Of a DNA stretch of 64,000 bases, positions 19,337 through 29,500 are shown one piece after another (the first letter of the stretch is position 1; every line of letters starts with the position of its first letter). The stretch covers positions 186,001 through 250,000 of the forward strand of contig NZ_JAGGJV010000001.1 of NCBI RefSeq assembly GCF_017873135.1, read 5' to 3'. A model generated the notes under the pieces. It searched no databases. It was not told where the DNA came from and saw only the letters and a list, made by a program, of their open reading frames with translations. This DNA is from Rhizobium herbae (lineage in GTDB: Bacteria; Pseudomonadota; Alphaproteobacteria; Rhizobiales; Rhizobiaceae). The position numbers were made by a program, and so were the translations under genes.

Positions 19337-20745
19337 ACGGCCTTCAGCCAGGTCGCGCAGTCTTCAAGCGCGCGTGCTGCGACGAGCTGCTTCTTCATTA
19401 CCGTCTTGTCCTTGCCCCGGAAGCGCTTGACGCCTTCGGGCTTGGTGATCGCGCCCGGTTCCAGCAGCGGAAACAGGCCGAAATTGATGTTCATCGGCTG
19501 AAACGAGCGCTTGCCCGGTTCATCGTCGGAAACGATATGGCCGCCGGTGATATGATTGAGCAAAGAGCCGAACGCCGTGGTTTGCGGCGGCAGCGGTAGC
19601 GGTTGGCCTTTTCGCTCGGCGGCTGCGAAACGCCCGGCCAGGAGGCCGATGCTGGCGCTTTCGACATAACCTTCGCAACCGGTGATCTGGCCGGCGAACC
19701 GCAGACCCGGTCGCGATTTCAGCGTCAGCGAGTTGTCGAGCAGTACCGGTGAATTGATGTAGGTATTGCGGTGCAGGCCGCCGAGTCGAGCGAACTCGGC
19801 CTTCTCGAGCCCGGGAATCATTCGGATGACTTCTGCCTGCGCTCCATATTTCAGCTTCGTCTGGAAACCGACCATGTTGTAGAGCGTACCAAGCGCATTG
19901 TCCTGACGAAGCTGCACGACGGCATAGGCCTTGACCGTCGGATTGTGGGCGTTGGTCAGGCCCATCGGCTTCATCGGGCCGTGACGCAGTGTTTCGCGCC
20001 CGCGCTCCGCCATCACCTCGATCGGCAGGCAGCCGTCGAAATAGGGCGTGCCTTCCCATTCCTTGAAGCCGGTCTTGTCGCCGGCAATCAGCGCGTCGAC
20101 GAAGGCGTTGTACTGCGCCTCGTCCATCGGGCAGTTGATATAGTCCTTGCCCGTTCCGCCCGGGCCGACCTTGTCGTAGCGCGACTGAAACCAGCAGATA
20201 TCCATATCGATGCTCTCGGTATGGATGATCGGCGCGATGGCGTCGAAGAAAGCCAGTGCATCGGCGCCTGTTTCGGCCTGGATGGCGCTTGCAAGCGACG
20301 GCGCCGTCAGGGGGCCGGTGGCGATGATGGCGAGATCCCAGTCCTTCGGCGGCAGACCGGACACTTCTTCGCGCACGACGGCGATCAGCGGATGGCTGTC
20401 GATCGCCGCGGTCACCGCCTCGGAGAAGCCTTCGCGATCAACCGCAAGCGCGCCGCCAGCGGGAACCTGGTTCTTGTCGGCGCAGGACATGATCAGCGAA
20501 CCGGCAAGCCGCATCTCGGCATGCAGCACGCCGACGGCATTGCTGGTGGCATCATCCGAGCGGAAGGAGTTCGAACAGACCAGTTCGGCAAGCCCGTCGG
20601 TCTTGTGGGCATCCGTCCCGCGCACACCGCGCATTTCGTGAAGAATGACCGGGATGCCCGATTCGGCGATCTGCCAGGCGGCTTCCGAGCCGGCGAGGCC
20701 GCCGCCGATGACGTGGATGGGAGAATAGGAAGATTTGTCTGTCAT
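19333..20745 (-). CDS. trmFO: methylenetetrahydrofolate-tRNA-(uracil-5-)-methyltransferase TrmFO
   Basis: Folate- and FAD-dependent enzyme that makes ribothymidine at position 54 of the tRNA T-loop. The FAD-binding motif [17 protein letters not shown] is at about residues 10-26, followed by the family-specific [20 protein letters not shown]. The C-terminal block [11 protein letters not shown] is also typical. I start at ATG 20745 (470 aa), giving [12 protein letters not shown]. Its stop codon overlaps that of the convergent upstream gene. Confidence 0.96.
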   Translation of the reverse strand: MTDKSSYSPIHVIGGGLAGSEAAWQIAESGIPVILHEMRGVRGTDAHKTDGLAELVCSNSFRSDDATSNAVGVLHAEMRLAGSLIMSCADKNQVPAGGALAVDREGFSEAVTAAIDSHPLIAVVREEVSGLPPKDWDLAIIATGPLTAPSLASAIQAETGADALAFFDAIAPIIHTESIDMDICWFQSRYDKVGPGGTGKDYINCPMDEAQYNAFVDALIAGDKTGFKEWEGTPYFDGCLPIEVMAERGRETLRHGPMKPMGLTNAHNPTVKAYAVVQLRQDNALGTLYNMVGFQTKLKYGAQAEVIRMIPGLEKAEFARLGGLHRNTYINSPVLLDNSLTLKSRPGLRFAGQITGCEGYVESASIGLLAGRFAAAERKGQPLPLPPQTTAFGSLLNHITGGHIVSDDEPGKRSFQPMNINFGLFPLLEPGAITKPEGVKRFRGKDKTVMKKQLVAARALEDCATWLKAV

Positions 20746-20822
20746 GCGCCGTTTATTAGAGCAAGGCGGGCTGGAAGGAAACCGATTCCGCACGGCTTAT
20801 ATGATTGCAAAACCCCAGAATC

Positions 20823-20850
20823 AAAAACGGCACCCTGTGGTGCCGTTTTT
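20823..20850 (-). terminator. terminator of the first DUF1127 gene
   Basis: Perfect 12-bp stem AAAAACGGCACC/GGTGCCGTTTTT with a four-base loop, ending in T5 on either strand. It lies 41 bases downstream of the minus-strand DUF1127 stop and in front of trmFO. Confidence 0.9.
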
Positions 20851-20891
20851 AGTCCCTCGGCATTCCCGGTCCGGTCAACGGACTGGTCCGA

Positions 20892-21035
20892 TTAACGGAA
20901 GGAACGCGAAGCGATGTTACGGATGTCAAAGCGGGTGATGCCGATGTCCGTCAGAGCGTGGTTGGACAGGTTGCCGAGTTCGGCAACGGTGCGGCGATAG
21001 TTGATCCAGCTTTTTGCGATACGAATCGGGTTCAT
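20892..21035 (-). CDS. DUF1127 small protein, 47 aa
   Basis: MNPIRIAKSWINYRRTVAEL begins the product, followed by GNLSNHALTDIGITRFDI, the classic DUF1127 (YjiS-like) pattern of a basic helix then a LxDIGI turn. Such arginine-rich micro-proteins in alphaproteobacteria can bind RNA and affect stress and sRNA biology (for example CcaF1 of Rhodobacter). GAGGAAAAG lies just before the ATG. A strong terminator follows. A paralogue is 500 bases upstream. Confidence 0.9.
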   Translation of the reverse strand: MNPIRIAKSWINYRRTVAELGNLSNHALTDIGITRFDIRNIASRSFR

Positions 21036-21529
21036 GATCTTTTCCTCAAGAAACAAATGAGCAGTGCAGTGATTTGCCTGCTTCGTTGGGATCTTTATAT
21101 GCCTTGCGCGGGAAAAGATGGAGTGCAAAGAAAATGCATCTGCTATGCGTTTGTGCAATGCGATGCTGTTTCTCTGAGCAATAAGTTCTCATGATGAAAA
21201 ACGAGCCATAGGTTAACGGGGCGTCAGGGGCGACCCTGTCTGCGTTAACTGTTTGTTTTTCAGAGGCGTTTTTTTGCGAAAAGCCGCGATGTTGTCTGGC
21301 TGCCCAGCGACCGGCTTGCGGCGAGGCATTCACAATTTCGTTGCGAAGAAAATGGGCATTTCACAATGCATCGCTGCCCAACCGAAATGCCTGGGGATCG
21401 TGGCTGACGGCGCGTTTGTCGTGCGAATGTCACCGAAAAGTTTGGGCGAAAAAAAACGCCCGCCGGACTGAACCGGAGGGCGTTTGGCAGCTGCGCATCA
21501 GGCCGGAGGAAGCCGGCCGGCTGCGAGAA
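21036..21529. other. gap between the two DUF1127 genes
   Basis: About 490 bases. It contains the terminator of the upstream DUF1127 gene at its right end and presumably the promoter of the left one. No other gene or RNA is evident to me. Confidence 0.5.
21450..21486 (-). terminator. terminator of the second DUF1127 gene
   Basis: Stem AAACGCCC-GCCGG / CCGG-A-GGGCGTTT with the loop ACTGAA; read on the minus strand it ends in a T tract (complement of the run of A at 21449-21456). Confidence 0.85.
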
Positions 21530-21673
21530 TTACTTGACTGCCTGACGGGCAACGTACTGGATGTCGCCACGGCCGATGCCGAGGTCGTTCAGTTCGCGGT
21601 CGCTCATGCGGCCGAGTTCGTTGCAGGTCTGACGATACTTGCGCCAATTGTTGAACGAGCGAGCGATGTTCAT
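21530..21673 (-). CDS. DUF1127 small protein, 47 aa
   Basis: Second DUF1127 micro-protein: MNIARSFNNWRKYRQTCNEL then GRMSDRELNDLGIGRGDIQ. It aligns end to end with the 47-residue protein at 20892-21035 and carries the more canonical SDRELNDLGI motif. AAAGGA precedes the ATG. The two anti-Shine-Dalgarno sRNA genes lie upstream on the same strand. Confidence 0.92.
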   Translation of the reverse strand: MNIARSFNNWRKYRQTCNELGRMSDRELNDLGIGRGDIQYVARQAVK

Positions 21674-21900
21674 GATGCTGGTCCTTTCTAGGGTTTGCCA
21701 GCACCGTTTGCTGGCCCTCATCTGATGGTTGGAATATACGCCGTCGCCCTTTGAAATTACAGAGACAATGCTGCATCGCACCCATGCGCTTCTTGCAATC
21801 CTCGATGCCGCGCTGATCAGGGTTTGACCAAATTCTGTGCGAGCGCGCGAACGCTAAAAGACAATGTGCTGATCGTTGGAAAGGGGTTTGAACAAAAAAC

Positions 21901-22016
21901 AACGCCCGTCGGGGGAGGAGATCCGACGGGCGTTGCTTGTTCTGATTGGCAACTGGGAGGAGGAGTGTTGCCAATCCCATCGAGGCGCGCTGGGAGGAGG
22001 AGTGCGCTGCCCCGAA
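21901..22016 (-). ncRNA. alpha-r14 / cuckoo-type anti-SD small RNA, copy B
   Basis: On the minus strand three hairpins follow each other, each showing a CCTCCTCCC-type loop (complement positions 21992-22000, 21955-21963 and 21913-21921, the last with one change). The middle stem is 8 bp (TTGGCAAC/GTTGCCAA). The last is a 12-bp stem (AACGCCCGTCGG/CCGACGGGCGTT) followed by six U, a strong terminator. This architecture matches the alpha-r14 family (NfeR1 in Sinorhizobium; CcsR in Rhodobacter), whose loops pair with ribosome-binding sites of many mRNAs, notably transporters. The 5' end is estimated. Confidence 0.88.
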
Positions 22017-22200
22017 GTTGTCCTCAAGATAAATCCATCGATCGGAAATGGGTAGAGCCAATGAGGAATGGCACCTATGTTGATGGTGCATGGCTGGCTC
22101 ATTGTTGTGGCACGCAGATGGTCAGAATTTCATCACTTGCGTAGCCGGTACGCAGCAAGTCATGGAAATATATTGATTTTTTAATGTCCTGAAACGAATA

Positions 22201-22315
22201 ACGCCCGCTGGGGGAGGAGGTCCAGCGGGCGTCATTTATGGTGATAGGCAACTGGGAGGAGGAGTGTTGCCCATCGGATCGAAGCGGCGCTGGGAGGAGG
22301 AGTGCGCCACTCCGA
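22201..22315 (-). ncRNA. alpha-r14 / cuckoo-type anti-SD small RNA, copy A
   Basis: A second copy of the same three-hairpin RNA, about 300 bases upstream of copy B. The loops expose CCTCCTCCC complementary to 22292-22300, 22254-22262 and 22212-22220, all perfect. Stems are GGCGC/GCGCC, GGCAAC/GTTGCC and an 11-bp ACGCCCGCTGG/CCAGCGGGCGT. The terminal U tract is weaker than in copy B, so some read-through into copy B is possible. The 5' end is estimated. Confidence 0.86.
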
Positions 22316-22685
22316 ATTCTATGAAGCGAACCTTTCGGCCCGCTGACCTTTTCCGCTTCTCAAGCGGAAGCGGCTGGTCTTGCCGCTGACGGCCCGATCG
22401 CTTGCGCTGATCTCGTCCCGTCTTCTTGAATTCAAGATAGGTCGAAAGCCGTGATTTGTGCAGTGCAATATCATCATGGATGATATGCAAATTCCGCATG
22501 AGCCTTCTCGGTCGTCCTATGTCTCTCCGGAGATCAGAGATTCGCACGAAAGTCTTCACATCCCGTTAACGATAATTGCGCTCCCGACATGCCCGTGGAT
22601 TCGAGCCGCGCCGCGTTGCTCGTCTAGGAATTGCCGGCGCCTGTGATATGTGTTGCGCACCACGCGCATGCAAGGAGATCGGTCG
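22316..22685. other. gap between sRNA copy A and the DUF2157 gene
   Basis: 370 bases that should hold divergent promoters. There is one clear short hairpin, TTCCGCTT-CTC-AAGCGGAA at 22351-22368, of unknown role. No coding region is supported. Confidence 0.5.
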
Positions 22686-23798
22686 ATGTACCGGGGGCGG
22701 ATCGAGAAGGACTTCAACACCTGGGTTTCAAAGGGCATGCTCGATGCTGGCGCGGCAAAAGCAATGCTGGCGGAATATGATGCCCGCGAAACCGTCTTCA
22801 GCGCGGGCAGGGTCCTCCTGGTGCTGGCGGCGGTGCTGCTGTCTGCCGCCATCCTTCTTCTGGTGGCTGCTAATTGGGAGGCTATTCCGCGCCTCGTTCG
22901 CGTCGGCGGTATCGTTGGCCTGATCTGGGCGTTTTATCTGTCCGCCGCTTTCTGCCTTGGCCGTGGCTTCAACGGAATGGGCGCAGCACTGCTTGTTCTG
23001 GCGACCATGACTTTCGGCGGTGCCATCGCGCTGGTGGGGCAGATGTATCATCTGTCGGGCGATGCGGCCGATGCGCTGCTGGTCTGGTTCGCAGCGTCCT
23101 GCTTCGCCACTTTGGTATTTCGCTCGCCCGCGCTGTCTGTCCTGTCCGGATTTCTGGCATGGGCGGTTTTCGGCCAGCTGGTATTCGACAATGACGCCAG
23201 TTTCGAAGGCAACGGCTACATCTATCTCGTTCCTTTATTGATCGTCATCGTGATTGCCCTGGTGCGCTATACCAATGCCGGCATGGCCCGGCATCTTGCC
23301 TATCTGCTCGCTTTGGCATGGCTCGGGTGGTTTTATATTGAGTTGCCGGAACTCTGGCTTGCCGCGCTGCTGTTTGGAGCCGGCTTGCTGGCGTTCCTGG
23401 TCACAAGCCTTCCCGTCTCGCCCCTCTATCGTTTTGCCAGCGACGCCGGTGCCGCGCCCGCCTTTTATAGCTTCGCGCTGACTGTCCTGGGCTTGGCGGC
23501 ATTGCATACCGAAGTGGACGGCCTTGGTCCGGAGATCGCGATCGGGGCAACGACACTCGCGGTGGCTCTCGGCGGCATTGCCATCGCCGGCCGTCTGAAT
23601 GGCGCCGTCCGCTTTCTGGGCTATGCGGTTTTCGCGACCGAAACCCTCTATCTGGCATCCGAGACGCTGGGCAGCATCCTCGGTACATCCGGATTCTTCC
23701 TGATTTCCGGCGTCGTCGTCGCCCTGATTGCCTGGCTGGTGATCCGCCTGGAAAAGCGCCTCTCGGCGAAAACAGCAGCTGAAGGGAGCGTGGCATGA
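22686..23798 (+). CDS. DUF2157 multi-pass membrane protein
   Basis: 370 residues. A soluble start (RIEKDFNTWVSKGMLDAGAAKAML) resembles the helical N-terminal part of DUF2157. About ten hydrophobic segments follow, with the characteristic VAANWEAIPRLVRV loop and the GGAIALVGQMYHLSG block. The function of the family is unknown. AAGGAG lies nine bases before the ATG. Its last codons overlap the next gene by four bases. DUF2157 and GDYXXLXY proteins are commonly paired, as here. Confidence 0.88.
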   Translation: MYRGRIEKDFNTWVSKGMLDAGAAKAMLAEYDARETVFSAGRVLLVLAAVLLSAAILLLVAANWEAIPRLVRVGGIVGLIWAFYLSAAFCLGRGFNGMGAALLVLATMTFGGAIALVGQMYHLSGDAADALLVWFAASCFATLVFRSPALSVLSGFLAWAVFGQLVFDNDASFEGNGYIYLVPLLIVIVIALVRYTNAGMARHLAYLLALAWLGWFYIELPELWLAALLFGAGLLAFLVTSLPVSPLYRFASDAGAAPAFYSFALTVLGLAALHTEVDGLGPEIAIGATTLAVALGGIAIAGRLNGAVRFLGYAVFATETLYLASETLGSILGTSGFFLISGVVVALIAWLVIRLEKRLSAKTAAEGSVA

Positions 23799-24376
23799 TC
23801 AAAAATCCGTTGGTCCGCCCCTTGTTCGCAGCCATTCTGGTGGCTCTCCTGCAAACAGCCTTCCTCGGCTACATGATCGAAAGCCGCGCTTCGATCCTGC
23901 GCAACGGTGTCGATGTGGTTCTAAAGACCGTGCCGGTCGATCCGCGCGATCTCCTGCGCGGCGACTATGTCATCCTTGCCTACGACATTTCGACGATTCC
24001 GGCGGACAAGCTGACCGGCGGTTTTCCCGCCGAGGCGACCGATGCGCAGATCTCGGTGCGTCTGGAAAGGCAGCCGGACGGATTCTCGGGTGTTACTGAA
24101 GCGTCCTTTGGTACGCTTGCGCCCAAGGAAGGCAGTGTCATTGCCCACAGCACGCCCTTCTATTTCTACCCGACACCGGACAGCCCGCCATCCTCTCTGA
24201 ATGTCGAATACGGCATAGAGCGATATTATGTGCCGGAAGGCGAGGGGAAGGTACTCGAGGAAGCACGCAATGCCAGTGCGCTGTCCGTGACGGCTGGGGT
24301 CAGCGATGCCGGCACGATGCAGATCCGGTCCATTTCGATCGACGGGAAGCCGCTTTATGAAGAGCCTCTTTATTGA
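23795..24376 (+). CDS. GDYXXLXY-domain protein
   Basis: 193 residues with one N-terminal membrane helix (PLFAAILVALLQTAFLGYMI) and the signature LLRGDYVILAYDIS, which names the family. The rest looks like a periplasmic beta-rich domain, ending with a YGIERYYVPEGEGKVLEEAR block. It overlaps the DUF2157 gene (ATGA), so the two products probably act together. The biochemical role is unknown. Confidence 0.9.
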   Translation: MIKNPLVRPLFAAILVALLQTAFLGYMIESRASILRNGVDVVLKTVPVDPRDLLRGDYVILAYDISTIPADKLTGGFPAEATDAQISVRLERQPDGFSGVTEASFGTLAPKEGSVIAHSTPFYFYPTPDSPPSSLNVEYGIERYYVPEGEGKVLEEARNASALSVTAGVSDAGTMQIRSISIDGKPLYEEPLY

Positions 24377-24586
24377 TGTGTGCAGCAGCATTCGCCGGGC
24401 AAGTGACAAGAACACGACAAAAGCCGCATTTTTCCTGCGATCCCCATTTTTCCTTTGATCCATGGGAAACGGGTGATATAGAGACGCCGCGCTCGGGAAC
24501 GCCCTGAACCCGGTGCGGGCTTGTCAAAGGCGTTGTCGCCGTGACTTTCCTGTATCGATGTGAGCAGGCGCTGCGGTTTTCTGAAC

Positions 24587-24671
<85 letters not shown>

Positions 24672-24843
24672 GAATGAAGGACGTCCAGGGTTTGTCCTTG
24701 GCGTCGATCGAGAGGACGGCGCCATTTTGCTTGCAAAACGGTGACTGATTTGCGTAAAGCCACTCCCGGCAAATGGATCGGCTCAAGTGCTCGTGTACAA
24801 GAACACCGACAGAGCCCTGTCAACGTGAAATGAAGGTTTGAAC

Positions 24844-26319
24844 ATGCAGGTTATCGAAACGCTCGCTGAAGGGCTGAAGCGCGAACTCAAGGTCGTTATC
24901 CCGGCCAAGGACATGGAAGCTCGGATGAACGAGCGTCTGGCCGAAACCAAGGACAAGGTCCGCATCAACGGCTTCCGTCCGGGCAAGGTGCCTTTCGCCC
25001 ATCTGAAGAAGATGTACGGCAAGTCGATCATGGCCGAGCTCGTCAACGAGCTTGTCCGCGAAAAGCCGACCGAAATCCTGTCGGAGCGCGGCGAAAAGTC
25101 GGCGACCCAGCCGGAAATCGCGATGACCGAGAACGAAGCCGAAGCGGACAAGATTCTCAGCGCCGAAGCCGATTTCGAATTCACGCTTGCCTATGAAATC
25201 ATCCCGGCGATCGAGCTCAAGGACATCAGCGGCATCAAGGTGACGCGCGAAGTCGTCGATATCGACGAAGCCGAAGTCACCGAGCAGATCCTCAAGATCG
25301 CTGAAAATGCCCGCACCTACGAGACCAAGAAGGGCAAGGCCGCCAACGGCGACCGCGTCACCATCGATTATCTCGGCAAGGTCGACGGCGAAGCCTTCGA
25401 CGGCGGCAAGGACGAAGACGCTGAGCTGGTTCTCGGCTCCAACCGCTTCATCCCCGGCTTCGAAGAGCAGCTCGTCGGCCTTAAGGCTGGCGACGAAAAG
25501 GTCATCACCGTAACCTTCCCGGCTGAGTATCCGGCTGCCAACCTCGCCGGCAAGGAAGCCACCTTCGACATCACCGTCAAGGATGTTGCCGCTGCCGCCG
25601 AAATTGAAATCAACGACGACCTCGCCACCAAGCTCGGCCTCGAATCGGCTGACAAGCTGAAGGAAGTCGTTCGCGGCCAGATCGAAAGCCAGTACGGCTC
25701 GATGACCCGCCAGAAGGTCAAGCGTCAGATCCTCGACCAGCTGGACGAACTCTACCAGTTCGACACCCCGTCGCGTCTTGTCGATGCCGAGTTTGACAAC
25801 ATCTGGCGCCAGATCAACACCGACCTCGAGCAGGCCGGCAAGACCTTCGCCGACGAAGAGACGACGGAAGAAGAAGCCCGCGGCGAATACCGCAAGCTGG
25901 CTGAACGCCGCGTCCGCCTCGGCCTCGTTCTCTCGGAAATCGGCGAAAAGGCCGGTGTTACGGTGAGCGACGACGAAATGCAGCGTTCGCTGTTCGAACA
26001 GTTGCGCCAGTTCCCAGGCCAGGAAAAGCAGATCATCGACTACTTCCAGAAGACCCCGGGTGCCGCCGCTTCGCTGCGCGCGCCGATCTTTGAAGAAAAG
26101 GTCGTCGATCATCTCCTGTCCGAAGTGAAGGTTACTGACAAGACCGTCAGCAAGGAAGAACTGCTGGCTGACGATGAGGACGACGCTTCGGAAACGAAGA
26201 AGGCCGCTCCGAAGAAGAAGGCCGCTGCCAAGGCTGACGCTGCGGAAGGCGAAGAAGCCGCCGCACCGAAGAAGAAGGCTCCGTCCAAGAAGAAGGCCGC
26301 TGACGACAGCGCGGAATAA
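24844..26319 (+). CDS. tig: trigger factor
   Basis: Ribosome-bound chaperone with peptidyl-prolyl isomerase activity that meets nascent chains at the exit tunnel. The ribosome-binding signature [17 protein letters not shown] is at about residues 42-58. The FKBP-like domain lies at about 160-245 ([19 protein letters not shown]), and the helical C-terminal arms follow to about 440. The end is a Lys/Ala-rich tail typical of rhizobial trigger factors. The ATG at 24844 is preceded by GAAGG; a TTG two codons earlier is in frame. 491 aa. Confidence 0.97.
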   Translation: MQVIETLAEGLKRELKVVIPAKDMEARMNERLAETKDKVRINGFRPGKVPFAHLKKMYGKSIMAELVNELVREKPTEILSERGEKSATQPEIAMTENEAEADKILSAEADFEFTLAYEIIPAIELKDISGIKVTREVVDIDEAEVTEQILKIAENARTYETKKGKAANGDRVTIDYLGKVDGEAFDGGKDEDAELVLGSNRFIPGFEEQLVGLKAGDEKVITVTFPAEYPAANLAGKEATFDITVKDVAAAAEIEINDDLATKLGLESADKLKEVVRGQIESQYGSMTRQKVKRQILDQLDELYQFDTPSRLVDAEFDNIWRQINTDLEQAGKTFADEETTEEEARGEYRKLAERRVRLGLVLSEIGEKAGVTVSDDEMQRSLFEQLRQFPGQEKQIIDYFQKTPGAAASLRAPIFEEKVVDHLLSEVKVTDKTVSKEELLADDEDDASETKKAAPKKKAAAKADAAEGEEAAAPKKKAPSKKKAADDSAE

Positions 26320-26344
26320 GTTCTGCGGTTTTCGAATGAGTTTG

Positions 26345-26378
26345 AGAAGGCCGTCCCGCAAGGGGCGGCCTTCTTCGT
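26345..26378 (+). terminator. terminator after tig
   Basis: Stem GAAGGCCGTCCC/GGGGCGGCCTTC with a GCAA tetraloop, followed by TTCTT. Confidence 0.85.
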
Positions 26379-26457
26379 TGCAGGGGCATGGCGGATCGGG
26401 CGCAAGCCAGATGTTTTTGCGACGCTGTTTTTGCGCGCAGCTTATTTCCCAATTTAG

Positions 26458-26493
26458 AAGGACCACCCCGACGAAGCGTCGGGGTGGTCCTTT
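26458..26493. terminator. long hairpin terminator downstream of the RTX protease gene
   Basis: Near-perfect 16-bp inverted repeat AAGGACCACCCCGACG/CGTCGGGGTGGTCCTT with a three-base centre, followed by TTTT on the plus strand. It lies 29 bases beyond the stop of the minus-strand RTX gene and may serve both directions. Confidence 0.8.
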
Positions 26494-26521
26494 TATGATT
26501 GACTGCCGCAGTCGGTCGAAC

Positions 26522-29500
26522 TCAGACGACTATAAAGTCCAGGTTCGAGAGCGCCAATCCCGCAGTAAGTCTTGCGAACTGCACACCTGCGCCGGCGCCC
26601 GTACCATCGGAATCGTACAGGAGGTCGCCCGTGTCGGTCTCATAGATGATGCGATCGGTGGCATCACCGGCAAGTCCGGTGGTGTTTGCCCGGAATGCCG
26701 CTGCAGCCAGCGTGCCGAGCGCGCCAATTGCAGTAAAGATCGCGTTGTCCAACAAGATCGTGTCGGCGGCAACGTTGAAGTCGGTAATGATATCAAGATT
26801 GGTTGCGGCATTGAGTGCCGTATTGAAGTTGAACTGATCGTTGCCGGCACCGCCGGTGAGCGTATCGTTTCCTGCATAGCCTTTTAATATGTCGTTGCCA
26901 GCGCCACCGTTGACAATATTGGCGCTGCTATTGCCGTAAACCAAGTCGTCGAAATCCGAACCGGTGATGTTTTCGATCGATGTATAGGTGTCGCCCAAGG
27001 CATCGCCGGTGTTGATGGCTGTGTTGGCCATGCTGGCAGTGACACCGGCAGTCGCACCTTTGTAGGAAGCGGTATCCGAACCCGCCCCGCCCAGCAATGC
27101 ATCCCCATCTTCGCCGCCAATCAGGATGTCGTTACCGCCGTCGCCATAGAGTGTATCGATCCCGTCATAGCCCTTGAGGGTGTCATTGCCGTCGCCACCC
27201 CGGATGATGTTCGCACTCAGCGTGCCGTTCAAACCGTCATCGAAGTCGGAGCCGGTCAAGTTCTCGACGGAGTTGTAGGTGTCGCCCGCCGCATCTCCCG
27301 TATTGACCGCAGGATTGTAGAGGCTGACGCCCAGGCCAATCGAAGAACTTGAATAATCGGCGGTGTCGGAACCCGTGCCGCCGCTCAGATAGTCGGCACC
27401 TGCGCCGCCATCCATGCGGTCATTGCCGTCACCACCACCCAAGGTGTCGTTGCCGGCCAGGCCGTAGAGCTTGTCGTCACCGGCGCCAGCCAGCAAGGCA
27501 TTTGCCTCGGCAGAGCCCGTCAGGTCGTCTGTGCCGCCCCCGGTAACAGCCTTTTCGATGCTGGAAAGCGATATGGGACCGGCTCCGCCAGGCAAGTAAG
27601 TAAAGGTTCCATCTTGCAGGTTGATGGTCGCGTCGAGAAGCACTCCCGATGTGTCGAAACTATCATAGCCCGCGCCGCCAAAGACCGCTTCCCCGATGCC
27701 GCCAGTCCAGCCTGCGAAAATCCGGAATGTGTCATTGCCTGCATTGCCGTACATCAGATCGACGCCCGAACCGCCAATGATCACATCGTCGCCATCGCCG
27801 CCCTGAATGGTGTCGTTGCCGTCGCCGCCGTCAATGCTGTCGTTGCCTGCGCCGCCAAGCAGACTGTCATTCCCGCCATTGCCGTCGATGGCGTTGGCGA
27901 GAGCATCGCCGGTGATCGTGTCGGCCAGCTGCGTGCCCCTTACGTTTTCGACGTTAACGATCGAATACGGGCCGCCGAAGGTCGGAGAGAAGTCATAGGT
28001 ATTGGCGCCAAGATTGACGATAGCGCCCCTTGTTGTATGGTTGCTCAAATCGAGCACATCGTTCCCGGTACCTCCGTCCGTATCGTCGCCGAACTCGCCT
28101 TCGCGGACATAAAACGTATCGTTGCCGTTACCGCCATTGACGGTGTCCTTGGAGAAGCCGCCCTCGATCCAATCATCGCCATCGCCGCCATTGATCACGT
28201 CGATGCCAGTGCCGGTGAGTAGCGTATCGTTGCCACCGTTTCCGTTGAGCGTGTTGTTTGCATTGTTGCCGGTAATCGTGTCGTTGCCGGAACCGCCATT
28301 GGCATTCTCGATCAACGAGCGCGCATCACCACCGAACTGGAAAGCGTTAAAGACGTTGCCGCGGGCGAAGCCGCCGTTCGGGCCGCCGCCGAGGAAAGCC
28401 AGCTGTGCAGCGGAAAATGTTGAATTTTCACCGGGGCGCAGGTCGAGCCTGAGGTTCGTCGTATAGTTCGACAGGTCATAGGTATCGATGCCGTCGCCGT
28501 CCCAGATGGTTGAGAAGATGCGGTTGGCGCCGGGGTCGATGGCCAATACACCGTCGACGTAGGAGTTGCCGTTGGTCGGATCCCAAGTATAGACAGTGTT
28601 GCCGCTGTTGATGGTGAAATCCGCGCCATACATTGTTTGCAGGGCAAGAATGTCGATCATCATATAAGTTTGCGGCGCCCCAAAAGTTTCGTAGTCGTAG
28701 CCGCCGGTTACGTCGCCGATGTAGGTCGAGTAGGTCATCACGGTGAATTCGACCGAATTGTATGCTGCCGGCACAGCCGTGTTGCCGGGGCCCCCCAATT
28801 CATGGCCGTGTTTCAAGCCCAGCGAATGGCCCAGTTCGTGGATCATCGTATGCCAGGCATAATTGCCGGCGATCGGGTTCTTCAAGCTATTGCTTGTCCC
28901 GTCGTAAGTGTTTCCGAAAAACGTATCGCCGCCATAGACGTTGTTGTTCGGGTAGAAGGCATATGCGGTTCCCGCGTCGCCGGAATTTGCCGCGCGGATC
29001 GTCGAATTGCTGGTGCCTGCACCATTGTAGGTAATGCTGAGGTTGGTAAACCCCTCGACCGAAAATCCGCCCGCGCCAGTTAGCTGGGTATAAACCGACT
29101 GGTTCAATGCCGAGTGGAAGGCAATCATTTGCTGCGCAGTGAATTGCGAAAAGGCTTCATTCTGCGCGCTTATGGCATTGCCGTTCTGGTCCGAGTTGTA
29201 GCCGGCCTGGTAGTCGGCTGCTGAATCTGTGTCGCTGTAGGTGATAGATGTCTCGTTCCAGCGCACGCCGCTGAGAACACCATCAATCAGCGCGTTGCCG
29301 GTTGCCGCGACCGCGATAGTCACAGAGGCATCGCCGTTTTCTTCCGGCACCTGTGCGTCATTGCTGGGGCTCGCTCCTAAATCCGGGGCACCTATCGCAT
29401 CGGAAGCGCCGATCGTCGGTGCAATGATCGTTTTGGTGGGGCTCCACCCGGCGGTCCAGTCGGGGACTGCAACGTTGAACAATCGGTTCAAAGATGTTGA

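Noticed and set aside
21901-22310. Regularly spaced GGGAGGAGG repeats considered as a CRISPR array or as plus-strand ribosome sites
   Set aside because: Spacing is irregular and each motif sits in a hairpin loop with a terminator readable on the minus strand; they fit sRNA loops, and no start codons follow on the plus strand.
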